NCBI GenBank assembly: GCA_021397845.1
Contig: CM038050.1
Span: 7,878,471 to 7,942,470, forward strand
DNA: 64,000 nt
DNA from: Areca catechu
Lineage: Eukaryota > Streptophyta > Magnoliopsida > Arecales > Arecaceae
Reading direction: 5' to 3'
The translations under genes and the position numbers were made by a program. Below, piece by piece: positions 47,299 to 60,828 of this stretch; the stretch's first letter is position 1, and the number at the start of each line of letters is the position of its first letter. The notes under the pieces are model-generated. The model ran no database searches and was not told the DNA's origin. It was given only the letters and a program-made list of their open reading frames with translations.

Positions 47299-49540
47299 AT
47301 GGAGATTTCTAATGGAGACCACCAGGTAATTAATTACAAACAAGCCCCTGATCATACTCGATTCTCCTTTCTCTTTCTTTACTCTTACTTTGCTCGATTT
47401 TTTTGAAGCTGGTTAAAGGGGTTTCTTTAGCTGAGTTAGCCCAAAAGTAGAGATTTTGTATATGAGGGTTTCGTTTTCTCTTGGTAATTAATCATTGATT
47501 TCTTTTTGAGGAAGAGAAATGGAATAGATGGATCCATGATGTCTTGCTTTGGGAGCTCTTTTGCGATGTGGGATCTTTGGTTTTGTAGAACTGGAGCTGA
47601 CCCACAGTTTTCTAGTTGAGCAGTAATGAAAAGCAAATCCTTCTTTTTGTTTTTTTGTTTTTTTTTTTTGGTTTTTTAAAGATGAAAGCTTCATTTCTAT
47701 TTTACTGATTTTTAGAGTGTCATCTCACCTAAATCTTTACTCCTACTTTGCTCAAAGTTTTTTTCTACCTGAGATGCCCACAGGTAGAGATGTTCTCTAT
47801 GATGTTTTTGTCTTTCTCTTAGTTCTCTGTATTGAAGAAAGAAATTCATCTCTTTCTTCAAAAGCTCTTTCTGTGATGTAGGATCTCAAGGTTAAAGAAG
47901 TGGAAGTAGTAATGGAACTTCCACTTCTTCCAATTTTTTCAAGAAATTAAATATCGTGGGAGATGCCATCGCCAGGGTTTGATCAAACCCTGGACCTCTT
48001 CCAAGTGTGGAGGAACGGAAACCAGCTTAATTAGCTAAAATAGCTTGGCTTCCACTGTTTTCAAGTTGAATGATGGAGAGTTTTTTTTTTTTGTTCTCTC
48101 TATGTTCAGAGTTTACACAAATTTTGCCAAATAAAATAAAAAAAAGCTCTTCTAAGTGATAGATCTCCTGTGGGATATGAGAAGAATGACGGGATTTCGA
48201 GTACAACTACAAACTGATCTCGGTTCGTGAGTACAACTACAACTGATCAGATCACTCTCGAACTAGAACTGATCAGATTCCAGGGGCAGAATCAGCTTTT
48301 GACCTGCACCATAAACGTTGCAATATCTTGCCAACCACACTATAGATCTCCCCATCGGGGCCAGAATCACTAGATTAAACAATATCGATCTTACCTTTTC
48401 TAAAGAAAGATTTTTTTTTTTAAAAAAAAAAACATTTTGATCGTGGTTATATTTAGTTGCTGCCTGCAGTCAATTTTTGCTACTTTTTCCCCCTGGGCTC
48501 TCAAACCATCTAGTATTTGTTCATTCGAAGAAAAGAAACATGAACCAAGAAATCATTTCAGCTGAGACTTCTTGGATGTTTTTGAATGGAAGTCACATCA
48601 TATTTCTAAATTTAATTTTATGCGTGCTTAATTGATTAATTCTCATGTTATGTATGGGTGGTGAGATCTCCCACAGGTAATGGCAACGCTTCCCTTAGAA
48701 GAAGTTCTTACTGGGTGCCCCAAGACACAGCAGCAGCAGCAAGAGAGGAAGCCGAGGCCTCAGCCAGAGCAAAACCTTAAGTGCCCAAGATGTGACTCCA
48801 CCAACACCAAGTTCTGCTACTACAACAACTACAGCCTCTCCCAGCCCAGATACTTCTGTAAGGGCTGCAGGAGGTACTGGACCAAAGGAGGCTCCCTTAG
48901 AAATGTCCCAGTTGGGGGTGGCTGCAGGAAGAACAAGAGGTCCTCCTCTTCTACATCAAAGAGGGCCCAAGATCAAGCCCTCGCAACCAACTCCAAACCA
49001 CCACTACCCACTCTCCTCCCACCTCCCCTTTCCTATGACCCCAGCGACCTCTCCTTAGCCTTTGCCAGGCTCCACAAGCCACCCACCGCAGGCCAGTTAG
49101 GGCTGGATGACCATGACTCATTCCTTCTAGGAAACCCTAACCCTAACCCCGGCCATATCTCCACAGCAACTCCAGGCTTCCTTGACATTCTGAGGGGTGG
49201 GCTCTTTGACACCACCACCACCAGTGGCTTCCACAATCTCTACTTTGGGTATGGGGGTCATGGTAGCGTGGAGCAGGTGGAGGATAGTGTTGCCGGGGAG
49301 GAGGCCGTGCAACCATTTGATGGAGGTCTAGGTGGTGCAACCACAACTACAACTTCAAGCACTCCAACAACTAGCCAAGGGTCATGCAAAGCTGTGGATG
49401 GAGGAGAGAGCAAGGTGTTCATGGGTCTAAATTGGCAAGTTGGTGGTGGAGGCAACATGGCAGCTATGGACCCTGGAAGAGACTACTGGAATGGGGGTGG
49501 TTCCTTGTGGCCTGGTCTCATCAACAGCTCCCTGATGTAG
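47299..49540 (+). CDS. Dof-type zinc-finger transcription factor
   Basis: A plant-specific nuclear factor expected to bind AAAG cores in promoters. The main exon (48677-49540) encodes MATLPLEEVLTGCP from 48680. A short exon at 47299-47325 (MEISNGDHQ) could be joined in frame by an intron with GT at 47326 and AG at 48676, adding ten residues (296 aa in all; 286 aa from the ATG at 48680). Counting from 48680, the Dof finger has Cys at 35, 38, 60 and 63 (CxxC, 21 residues, CxxC), with YYNNYSLSQPRYFCKGCRRY and a basic tail (CRKNKR). The rest is low complexity with Pro-, Thr- and Gly-rich parts, ending DYWNGGGSLWPGL, a C-terminal pattern shared by several Dof proteins. No frame damage. The subgroup is not determined. 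Confidence 0.9.
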
Positions 49541-52060
49541 AGGTAAACATAGATTGATAGGTAGATAGTTATTTTGTCCTTCAAAATGGCAGTATCTTAA
49601 TTAGTAGCCATATTTGGAAACATTCTAGTTCCATTTTCATCCCTTTGTATCAGTTTTTATGCTTTCTCTTATTTCTTTATTGTTATCTTCTTTGGTTCTT
49701 TCCGTTGGGCTTTCCTTTGAGTGGTGATTGGACAATTATATACTAAAACATTATGATTGTTTTCTAACCAATGAAGGTTTGGGGGTGATGGAATGGTTTC
49801 ATGCTCTGGACTGCTTTTTTTTGGCAAGGGAAGAGAGGTGGCATTTCCTTCCTAGGTTTTTGGGTGGAATAGAATGGATGTTTGTTTGCAGGAGTTCCGA
49901 AGGGCACGGGGAGCACTGGTGGACTGGTGCTCTTCCCAACAAATTCCCTTATCTTCATGATTGCCACTCTCACTGGGTTCTTGTTTGGTCTCTCCAGAAA
50001 GAAAGAAAGAAAGAAAAGATTTCAATGGTAGCGTCGAATATTAATAATGAGCCTAATCTAAGATTTGTGGTATATCTCCACGCCCAGCAACAAAATCCTT
50101 GTTAGATTTCTCTTAGATTTGCGGTATATCTTGTCTGCAATGGTGTGATCTCCAATGTACCCGATCGAAGGCATGGAGCCTAGCATGCGGTATTGGGAGG
50201 GAATATGAGCATGTGCATGCCAACCAACTTGCATGCAGCGAGCGAACGTGTCCGCATACTCATCCTACCACTTCCTTTATCCTTTGTCAGAGCTGGGGCT
50301 ACTCAAAACTCAGAAGACTAGAGATCTCGGTGGAGCAATACGTGACAAAGGCATACGTTCCTTCTCTATTCAAAGATGTCATTTGAAATGGAGATGATTT
50401 GATGGAATGCGAGCACTGGAGGCTCTTTCCTTCTTTTTTTTTTTTTTTTGCCAAATGAGTGCTAGAGTTGAGGAGGGGTTCTTGGATTTGTCGATGGGGC
50501 TTGTCGAATTTAATGTGACAGTCCGGTACACTTGGTCAAAATTAAGATTAGTCGTTATGGGTGTAGCGTGTGAACCAAGAGGTGGTACTCTGAAGACGTG
50601 ATTGTTATGTACGAGCACCCAGTACAATGAATTGTTTTTGCCTTGAAATGCTAAGAACTCGGCTAGAATAAACTATGGAATAGATGGGGGGGGGGGGGGG
50701 GGATCCATGGCTGATTTTTAGATTTTAATTTTTACCGTTAATTCGTACAATTTTAGATTGATAATTCCATCCGGTACACTACTGCGGTTGGAGTAGATTT
50801 AACCTACACTAGCCCGGGAAGTAGAGATGAGACACCGGGGTATCATCACCAGCGGTCCAAGGATAGATTCAAGGGACCGACCACCTTATGATAGGCCTCC
50901 AGATCGAGGGAGATGCAACGTCCCGGTTTGGTGTCGAGACTCATGAGAATCCTGAAGATCGAGCACCTTCTCGCCTTCCCAACCAAAACCAATTGGATGC
51001 ACGCAGAGAAAAAGCTTTAGACCCGAAGCATATGGCGAAGAATTTGTGCAGTGTCTCTTTAATTTGGCTCGGTTGCCCAGGTTATAGATTTTTCCTGTTT
51101 GTTTTGTTCCTTTTTCTAATTTCTTTTTGCCCTGGACCTTGGGAGTTGCTGCTTCATAAGATCTGTTTTACGGAAAAAAAAGGTCGATCCATACTTGAAA
51201 AGCGTTGGCATTCTGAACGTGGAGCGGTGATCAAGCTGCCGATTCTTTCTCCCGGCGTTGGCAGATTTCAGTCACCAAAACATCATTTTCGTGTAGTGTA
51301 TATTTAACCTATTTCACATAAATTTGTCTCATATTATCAATTTTTCTACTCATATATAACTAAACAATGTTAATTTATAAAACACAAAGTTCTACGTACC
51401 TATGCTATGAAATGTGATGACTTGCCATATATGTTTACCGATGCTGCTGGTTGTATCTAATCTCGAGTTCTACAAAGCAGTTTCTCCACTCCTAAAAAAA
51501 AGAAAAAAAGATGGTGGGGGGGAAAGAAAAAGAGAAAAAGAAGCTCGACCTTGATGAAACATCACGTGGTTGGTGGTCCCATTTGAAGAAATGGTTTGCT
51601 GACAACCAAGGTGGCAGTCTTTGCTATAACTGGATTTAGCCATATATCCTATCGCCATGCTCAGTTCCAATCAAGATATTTGTATGGATGCTAGTTAATA
51701 TCGATGTATAGCTTTCATCCTTGGATTGCAGTGGGCACACTTCTGGCGCTGAAGGCGATGCTGATGTATCTTGCGGCCATTTACTTGTAGATGGCAGCAC
51801 GCATGCAACTCCTGCATTATTTGAATACTTCTTCCATGCATGTGTGCCATAATGCCTTGCAGATCAGTTGTCATCATGCTTCCATTTCACTGGCAGCAAA
51901 AGGGAGCAGGAATGATGGATCAAGAGCAAGGCCTTTTGATGTCTGAGAGACACCTTTAAAAGTGCAAAGCATACACATATGATCAATTGGTGCAAAACAA
52001 GCTATTCTTGTTATATATATATATTATTACATCCAGTCGGGCATCGGCATGATCTTTAGT
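49541..52060. other. Dof 3' flank and intergenic DNA
   Basis: The 3' UTR lies at the start. A run of 17 G is at 50686-50702. No recognisable gene; the small frames are AT- or composition-driven. Confidence 0.5.
50686..50702. repeat. Poly-G run
   Basis: Seventeen consecutive G. Confidence 0.9.
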
Positions 52061-52914
52061 TGGGGTATCAACTTGCATTGATACCACTTGTATTAGGGAA
52101 TCACTCTTATGGAATACTGATCCTCGTTCTCATAATCACGATCATCAATGTCCATGTCACAAGAGAAGGAAGAAGAGAGAAATAAAATACAATATGTAAT
52201 TAACTGGACAGGCAAAGGTTTCGCTATAGAAAAAAATAACTTACAAAATTAAAAACTTTTATTCTCAATTCCGTACAAGTCTCTCAACAAGAAATCTTAA
52301 AATCTCTTGTACAAGCTCTTAACTGAACCATTCACCACTCTTTTGATCTTCACACCTAGCCTACTTCGTCGTCCATATTTTTTTATAGCCTCTGCTATGA
52401 AGAGCATCTCACTAGGAATTCAACAGTCTAAACCGCATCCAAATTGGAGTCCTATAACTCTCTCAATGCGAATCTGATTCTAGATTAACTCCTGGCCATT
52501 GGATCTCTTCAATTATGTCGAAAATTATGCAGATCAAACCTACACAACATCGGAAATAATTTTGGCCATTTGATTGTTGTATGGATTGCACTGGGCCATC
52601 TGATCCTCTTGTGATTGGTTCTTAGCCATTCGATCGTATAAAAAAAACACGCAAAAAATCACTATATAGGAAAATGCTTTAGGGCTTAGGCCTGGGTTGG
52701 CTATGCACCCGCCCACGAGGGTTTAGGCCGGCATCCGCACGTGCACCGTGTAGGTAGCGCCGGTGCAGACCGGCACTTAAAGGCCGAGCTTACGAGTTTA
52801 TTTTTTTTTTTTCACTTAGGCTGGACTTCTCACCGAGTTTCTCCACATGTTTTTTGGACCATATTTCATCACATGCTTCTTCAAGGAGCCAAATCAGAGG
52901 TAGTCAACCCAACA
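52061..52914 (-). repeat. 3' LTR of copia copy B
   Basis: Plus-strand end CCCAACA and a start around TGGGGTATCAAC. The outer limit is uncertain by a few bases. Confidence 0.65.
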
Positions 52915-53099
52915 ACTTCTACCTCGACTCGATATTTGGCCTTCACCTAACTTTGAGAATAAATGCCTACTCAGAGATGGATAAACATAGAAGTCGAGCC
53001 AGGCCGCTTGATCCTATCTTCGTCATGTATTGTACTCATCTCAACCTAAGATATGCTTAAAAAAGTCTCTTGCAATAATAGGAACTTTATCTTGTGACA

Positions 53100-54350
53100 T
53101 CATCTATCATCCTCTCGAGTCATGTCCCATGCTCGATCCACCGTTTGTCGGTACTCCATCTCGTACTGGATTTTTATTTACTTCAGGAACTTCTCATCAT
53201 ACTGGACTTCCTATCAAAAAGTAGTGACCTCCATGCTTCTTTTACCATAAAATAATCTTATTGTTGTGTAAGACCTTTAAGACTCCATCACTGGCTCTCA
53301 ACGTATGTCTATTTTAATTCAATTTATTAAGAAAAAATAGATTATTGCGAAAACTGGGTATGCATCATACCTTGCCCAGTTTCTTCATTGTTTCATCATG
53401 CATACCTCCAAGCTGACTGTCCCAATACCCATGATCGTACAACTCGATCCATTTGACAAGTAAACAGCACCATCTCTGCTATTTAGAGAGTCAAACAGCT
53501 TCTCTTACAATATATGTGCTGTGGACATGCAGAATCTAAAATCCATTAAGAAGAAGGGGATATCTGATAAATACCATAAGTGCATCATTGATGTATCCAT
53601 CATCGCTACCATGGTCATTGTCGTAGCAGTCCTCGTCTGATCTTTGAGTTGCGGGTAATCTCTAACACGATGCCTCAACTTATCGCACCCGAAATCATTT
53701 GATCTTGCTTGCATCCTTCAATCTGGATTGCCCATCTTGTGATCCTCTATCACTCTACCTTTTATCGCTTGCTCTTTCAGAAACCACCAATGTTGAGTTC
53801 CCGTCTGAACTCAAAGCTTGATTCTTTCGCTTGAGAATCTTATTTTAGAGTAATATTGAGGTGACCTCCTCCATCTTGATGGTGCTTTTCTCTACTAGAA
53901 GAGCAATCACTAAGGACTCGAAGGATCGCGGTAAGGATGACAGCAAGACCAACACCTTGGTCTTTTCTTCTATCTTCTTACCTATACTAAAAAAATTGGT
54001 GATGATCCTCTAGAAGTTACTTAGATGCTCCTGCATGCTCTGTCCCTCGGTCATCCGCAGTTGCTTCCAAAAGAATAGTATGTTGGTGAGGGACTCACTA
54101 TGTACAGCTCCTCGAGCTTCGTCCATAGCACCGTTGGGAAGTCTCCTGCAATACATGGATCACCATCTTCTCCACCAGATACAAGTGGATCATGCTCACC
54201 ACATGTATCTGGTGTCATCTTCAAGTCTTCTCTTCCACGGTGGCTGGTCTCTCTTGTACGAGAGGACATCGATCAACCCCTATTGGATGATCATGTTTTT
54301 CATTCTTATCTACTAAAGAAAGAAATTGCTCTTTCTATCAAATCGATTGA
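53100..54350 (-). pseudogene. copia gag plus protease remnant (copy B)
   Basis: Colinear with the coding remnant of copy A. On the minus strand a nucleocapsid-like CDKLRHRVRDYPQLKDQT (in 53505-53714) is followed in another frame by the protease neighbourhood. Many stops and shifts. Confidence 0.6.
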
Positions 54351-54423
54351 TGTCGACTTTGATTATGCTTATTATCTTTTTCTATCTCTATCAACACGAA
54401 CAATTCAAAGATCTGATATCAAT

Positions 54424-55285
54424 TATTGCGATATTAATTTGTACTGATAATACTTGTGTTAGAGGATCACTCGTACAGAATACGGTTCACCGTTTTCAAA
54501 AACATGATTGTCGGTGTTAATGCTACGAGAGAAGGAAGAAGAGAGAAATAAAATACAAGATGCAATTAATTGGACATGCAAATATTTTATTATAAAAAAA
54601 ATTTACAAGATTGAAAACTTTCACTCTCATCACCGTACAAGTCTCTCAATAAGAAATTTCAAAATCCCTCGTACAAGCTCTTAATTAGAGATCCTTTATC
54701 ACTCTTTTAATTCTCGCACCCCGCTTGCTCCTCTATCTATATTTTTTATAGCATCTGCTATGAAAAATATCTCACCAGGAGTCCAATAATCTAAACCACA
54801 TCTAAATCGAAGTTCCGTAGCTTTTCCAATATGAATTCAATTCCAGACTAACTCCTATCCATTGAATCCCTTCGATCATGTCGAAAATCATGCAGATCAA
54901 ACTTACACAGCATCGAGACGATTCTGGCCATTTGATCATTACATGGATTGCACTGGGTTGTCTGATCCTCGTGCGATCGGTGCTCGGTCGTCTGATCATG
55001 TCAAAAAATGTGCAAAAAGTCATTGCAGAGAAAAACACTTTCGGGGCTTGGGCTTGGGCCGGTCGCGTGCCTGCCAGTGCTCATGCTCGCTTGGGGGTGG
55101 GCTGGCACTCGTGCCAGCACGCACGCTGGGCCGGGCCGTGCACGGTACAGGCCAAACTTGCGGGTCCATTTTTTTTCTTCTTTCTCTCGGGCAAGGCTTC
55201 TTACTGGATTTCTTCACCTATTTCTTAGACTGGATTTCGTCACAAGCTTCTTCAAAAAGCCGAATTCGAGACGGTCAACCTAGTA
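54424..55285 (-). repeat. 5' LTR of copia copy B
   Basis: Colinear with 52061-52914, with degraded ends (TTATTGCG start). It carries the GC-rich GGGCTTGGGC segment shared between the two LTRs of this copy. Confidence 0.65.
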
Positions 55286-57120
55286 CTTCCCTGGATAGAT
55301 CAAGTCTTTATCCTAAAAATGCTGAAATATCTAAGCAATCACACCTGTAATTCATGGAATACAACTTGGCAAGCACATCTAAGTGATGTAGCTTATCAGT
55401 GATAAAGCCAGAGAGACTTTGTGTAAAATACGTAATGGAATATCATCAAAATTTGTGTGAAAAAAAAGAAGCGATGGAACTTGAAAATCCCCAAAATTAA
55501 TAAGCGGTGAGTCAAGGTGAATTAATGTCATCATCTAATGGTGTATTAATTTGTTAAAAGTTATCCCGGGCCATGCATGTGCATCAGCCCATCTTGACCT
55601 GTCCATTGTACCTACCGGTTCGTGTGGTCCTATTGTTGTTACCCAAGGCTTGAACAACAATGTACTGCTACAGCTCAAGCATTCCCATCACAATATATAG
55701 AGACCCCAAGATTGAAATAAGTTATCTGCAACTCATCTACAAGAGGTAGCTCTTCTATTTTTTTTTTAATTCGATTAGAAGGATCGATAGTAGCTCTACT
55801 TGCAGAGAAGAATATATAAAATGATAACATCATAAAATATAGAATGGTTCGAAGCATGACAGTATGGATGACATTGATAAGATGTCGTGTTTATTTTGCT
55901 ATCTTGCATCGAGCCTGCACATCATATTACGGTCATTCTGACAAGAATTAAAGGTGTCAAGGCCTCTGAAATGTTTCTGTATTATCTATGGCGAACAACA
56001 CATGCCATTTGATGCATTTAGTAGTTAACATTTTCAGTGCTTGTTATTAAATAAATCCCATATATCAACAAAAACATTTCAAAACCCAAGCTATAACTGG
56101 ATGCGAACCATGGACAAGTTCCACGCTCCATTTATATCCTCAATGCGTGCGTAGTTTACGGCGAATTTATATATCTATATGTTCCAGGACACCAAAACAG
56201 ATCATCCAAAATATATCAAAATAATTTACCCCATGAGCACCTCAGTCTACACAATTCTGCTCTTATTAATATTAGTAATCTTTTGAGACTGTTTTCTGGT
56301 AGAATGCCTTGTCGAACTTCAACAACAAGTAATAAGGTCACAACTAACACTGACCTCTATCCTTGCTACAGTGCTCATACTGGCTCGGAGATAACATGAT
56401 AAACATTAACACATCATGTTTATCTGCGATGGCATAACTCCAGACTCAGAGCTAACTTCTAGTAGACCAGATGTCAAGAATAAGTGGGAGGATAAAGTGT
56501 GTTTCTTAATTACCAAGTCCTTATCATGCATCAGCTACTTGATATATCACCATCCAATATTTTGTCGGAAAAAACACTGTTTTCATCTATTACAATGTTG
56601 AAAAAGCCCTCCACCAAGCAACCATTATAGATTCCTCGCTCTTTTAAAAAAAACAGAAATCCCATGCATGCAACCTCTAGATTTTGTAATTTCTCCAAGG
56701 AACACTTATTTCACTCCAACAAGGAATTTACTGAGTCAATTTTTATTGCCACTTGTATATTAGTAACTGCAGCCTTTTCAAGAGCATGTTCCATCGTTAT
56801 TAAAGGTACATATCTAGCTACAGAACTAATAATGCTTAGACGGTGATAATAGATAACCACATTATTCTTTCCTACCACTCCAAAAGTACATTTTAAAGCT
56901 GCCAGCCCTGGATGTGGCTTAATACTAATAGTTCAAACAGCAACCGAAGCATTCCAAGGAAAAAAATATCGAAATTTAATCCTGCAGGCTCATCGTGATG
57001 ATCTGTTAATCAAACTGATTCGAGGAATATATAACATAAACAAAGGTAAACCAAGGTACAAAATTGCTATCAGATGATTATTATAAACTAATGTAATCTT
57101 ATAGGAAGTCCATGCATAAG
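55286..57120. other. Intergenic, no gene seen
   Basis: AT-rich DNA, only small non-homologous frames. Confidence 0.5.
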
Positions 57121-57728
57121 AATTTAATTTGCATTCTAAATGGCTCAAAGACTCATTAATGGGCTAAACCCATTGAACCGATGGGCCTGGCCTCTATGGG
57201 CCGAGCCATAAATTTCGAAACATTTCAACCATGGTCTCTAAAGTTGCTGCATCAGCATCATACAGTTATTATACTTTCTTTTTCTGTAAATAATCTTGCT
57301 GTCGGTAAGTTTACAACCAGGTGATTCCAGGCCCACGGAAAAATTCGAAAATTTCCTTTTTCCCGCTCCTCCCCGTTTTCCCGTTTCGTTGCCGCATACG
57401 ATGCCATTTGGGCAATCGATACGCGCACTCCCCGTTTTCCGTTTCCCCCCGGCCATAGCTTCGAGGCTCAAGTTTTTGGCAGACAGACGGGCGCATGTGA
57501 TGGGAAAATGGGGTGAATATAATAACCGCCCTGATATCTTACTAATTTGCATTAGAAAATAAAAACTCCCGCAATCCACCCATCCGGCTCCCTATTTTTC
57601 TCCCCTCCCCCATCTCTCTCTCCCGTTTATCTTCTTCTTCTCATTTTTTTTTGTTCCTCAAAAAGCCCTAGAAATCTCGATCGTTTTTTTTTAAAAAAAA
57701 TTTTATTGGAGATCGACTCGAAAGAACT
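57121..57728 (+). promoter_or_regulatory. Promoter-like region with site II motifs
   Basis: TGGGCT (57160-57165) and TGGGCC (57182-57187 and 57197-57202) are site II elements of the kind bound by TCP factors in promoters of growth-related plant genes. An E2F-like TTTCCCGC lies at 57359-57366. A CT-rich leader (57590-57650) precedes the first ATG at 57729. Function is inferred from the motifs only. Confidence 0.45.
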
Positions 57729-57834
57729 ATGGAGAGTCTTCCTCCAATCGACGTCTTCTCGGAGGACGATCCCTTCATCTCCGCGTCCTACAATGCCGTT
57801 CCAGATCTGCCCTCCTCATATACTTGTACAACTG
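57729..57834 (+). CDS. Probable first exon of an unidentified gene
   Basis: An ATG after a CT-rich leader opens MESLPPIDVFSEDDPFISAS, an acidic start with good codon structure. The frame runs into a TTA microsatellite, so an exon end at ACTG/GTTTTA (57834/57835) is the simplest reading; a GT at 57825 is an alternative. I could not find a convincing second exon up to 60900, after which retrotransposon DNA begins. Either the gene has a long first intron and continues beyond recognisable sequence, or it was disrupted. I do not recognise the family. Confidence 0.4.
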
Positions 57835-57835
57835 G

Positions 57836-57837
<2 letters not shown>

Positions 57838-57890
<53 letters not shown>
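57838..57890. repeat. TTA microsatellite
   Basis: About 17 TTA/ATT units directly after the probable exon. Confidence 0.95.
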
Positions 57891-57893
<3 letters not shown>

Positions 57894-60064
57894 TTTTTGT
57901 AATTCCCATTTCGGCATGCATTTTGCGGTGTTTGATGAGCAATGCACTTTTTTTTGTTGTATTATTTTTCTTGATTTTTTGGGGCAAGAATTGAGATTTA
58001 GGGTTTCTTGATTCCTTTCTAGACATGGATTGGCGCGATTCGCTTGGCTCCTGAGTTGTTCTTGTGCTTCGATGAGGTTTGGATAATGGGGAGACTTTGT
58101 ATCGAATGTTTGGTTTCCTTTGATCCTTTTTGAAGTTTAAGCATGGTGCAAATTGGCTGAGAAGGGAGTAGATTTGGTTCTTGATGCGTGATGCTATTGG
58201 TTCAATCGAGGATTTGGTTGCAAAATTTGTTGTCTATTTGAGAATTGATGAAAAGCAAATAGTATCCATAGAGTATTTCTGACAATAAGAATCCATGATT
58301 GTTTGTAACGATGCTTGGAAGTCATTCTATCTTACAGCGAACGAACTTCTAATATTCGATCTATAGTGAAGAACACCCAATGCTGGTTGCTGCACATAAT
58401 AAGGGGACTTAATTCATCATAGCGGATGGTGCAAAGTGCTGCTCAGATATATGTTGATTTTGAGCGAGGCGAGTCCCATATATGGTGTTTGCAGCGACGA
58501 GAATAGCATGGGATAATTACTTTCATAGATCTTGCTAGGAAAGGACAAAGTGGAGTAGCTTCTGATTTTGCTAGTATGCTGTTAAAGGCTATGTGCTTTA
58601 TCTGGTGTTCATCTTTACTCTTTTACTCTGCTTATGATTCTCGTATACTACCAATAAAATTGATTTCTTTTGAGCAACATAGGATTTCGTTAACAAATTT
58701 AATTAACGTAAAGACCAATTGGTGCTTAAGCATTCATTCATGTTGACTCTAGGAATGCTGTCCTTACATGATTAGTGTATAATCTTGTGCTACACCACCT
58801 TTTAGATTCTTCTTGCTTCCTAAGTGCTCAACAGAATTTTGTTTTAAGAGTTGGTTATTGTATGTTTGGTCCACGGTCCACCTTTGAATTTTCTTGTTCC
58901 ATGAAGTCACTACCGATAATATAATTCTTTGATTTTCTGCTTAGTCTATTACTTATCCAACATAGAACATGTCAAATATTCATTATGTATCCCCCAATAA
59001 TCAAGTGCCCATGATTCTTCAACTTTGATGAATGATAAGCATCCCTTGCTTGCAGCCATATATTTAATTTATATGCTAAATTAGCTCGAGCTCAATTAAG
59101 TGAAGTGGTTTTAGATTTGCAAAGTACCCTAGGCTATCATTTGTAAGAAAGTATTAATTCTTGAATGTGGATGCTCATATCTAGCTATGTATATCCGAGG
59201 GTGCACTTAACTGATAGTGATCTCATGAGCTCAATTGTAAAGTTCTCTTCGGACACACCATGAAGAAAGCTAATCAGCTGTTTTTCACTACCAGTTGTTA
59301 GATGATTCATGTAATACAGATCTCAATAGCGTGCATGTGTGTTGGGACACCATGAAGAAAGCTAATCAGCTGTTTTCAGTACCAATTGTCGGATGATTCA
59401 TGTAACACACATATCAAGAGCATGTATCTGCGTCTGTGTGTGTGTTACACACATCTCAAGAACGTGTATCTGTGTGTGTGCATGTCGGTGCATGCGTGCC
59501 TGCATTTGTGTGTGTATCCTTGCTAGCATATATTATTTATTATTATGAAATCCTTGATTAGTCACATCTATGTATTCATTTATATATATATATGGATATT
59601 ATATGATAGTTGTTGATTAGAACATAAAAGTAACTTCATCATAATTTTAGAAGACAGGAAGATGAAAGCATATGCATGTTATGTTGCTTACTGTAAGTGT
59701 CAACATAATAAATCTACGAAGATTCATTTGTGCTGATTACCTAGAACTTGTATGAGATTCATTCTATCCAAAAGCAAATAGGTAGAGGGATAAAAGTAAT
59801 TGTTAGAATGGCTTCATATATATCAAGTGTGACAATAAGCTCATTGTCCTTGGCCCTCATTGTCCACCATCTTGTTCTTGCAATCTAGGTTAAAATAACA
59901 ATATCTGATTAGGATCACATCATAGTAATGAAATCAACATGGATAATTTTATCTAGGCAGAAATCCATTTCCCATGATTCATTAGATTGTGACTTTTCAA
60001 ATGACTTCTCTAGATAGATGCTAATGCATGAAATTAGCATTCTACATGAGGTATTGAACTTTTA
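57891..60064. other. Intronic or intergenic DNA
   Basis: No recognisable exon. It holds a tandem duplication of about 93 bp (59254-59440) starting ACACCATGAAGAAAGCTAAT, next to GT/TG-rich sequence. Confidence 0.5.
59254..59440. repeat. 93-bp tandem duplication
   Basis: Copies at 59254 and 59347, slightly diverged, followed by a partial third phrase ending in GTGTGTGT. Confidence 0.8.
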
Positions 60065-60828
60065 AGGGTTTGTTTGGTTGGGGTATATCTATAATTTGAT
60101 GATTCCAAGGAAAATTATTGCAAGGGAAAATTAATTTTTCCATGTTTGGTTGGTGAAAAAATTACTTTGCAAAATGGTATCGGAAAAAGATTAATATGTT
60201 TGGTTGTAGGTAAGCTTATATGGAAATATTCAACAATGCCCTTGAACAAACAATTCAAGTAATAACATTTTTTTCTTAGTCCATTTGTTGGTCATTTATG
60301 CAACACTTATATGAATGCTATTAATATTGGCTATTTTGAATATTGAATATACTTACATGAGTTAATAAATATTTTAAAATTAATTACACATATATTAGAA
60401 AATATCTTTCTTATTATAAAAACATTTTGGTCAATTATTTATTAATAACTAATATTTACTAATTAATATACAAATATATTAAATATATTATTTTTTATAA
60501 ATGTTATAATCAATGTATTAATATATTTATAATATATAAATTAATATAATTAATTTTAATTATAAAATATAATTAATATAATATTAATATAATATTAGTG
60601 AGGGCCATTTTTTTAAGAAATGATATATTTAGATTATCTTCACATAGTAATCCAGTGTGTGAAAACAAATACTACCCTTAGTGGTTTTTTATTTTACCAT
60701 ATCTCTTAGGAAAATGATATGGGACCATTATTTATTTTACCATCTTTCTCATCCACTTTTCATACCAAACATGGTTATCTGATATTGAAATTATTTTCCA
60801 TGTCAGATTAAGCCAACCGAATGAGCCC
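60065..60828. mobile_element. MITE-like element with TTA target duplication
   Basis: Ends AGGGTTTGTTTGGTTGG and CCAACCGAATGAGCCC are inverted repeats of about 16 bp, flanked by TTA at 60062-60064 and 60829-60831. The GGGTTTGTTTGGTT end and TTA duplication fit PIF/Harbinger-type (Tourist-like) elements. The 764-bp body is AT-rich and non-coding. One terminal base is missing on the right. Confidence 0.6.

Larger units (their letters stand above)
52061..55285 (-). mobile_element. Ty1/copia-derived element with gag and protease only (copy B)
   Basis: LTRs at about 52061-52914 and 54424-55285 are related to those of copy A but each contains an extra GC-rich segment (near 52680-52790 and 55030-55165). 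The 1.5 kb internal region is colinear with that of copy A, including the region next to the purine tract, and equally lacks integrase, reverse transcriptase and RNase H. The primer site is degraded (TGATATCAGATC on the minus strand). No target duplication found. It is older than copy A by eye. Confidence 0.75.

Noticed and set aside
49131..49152. Telomere-like CCCTAACCCTAACCCC
   Set aside because: Only about two units, and it is coding (Asn-Pro repeats) within the intact Dof frame.
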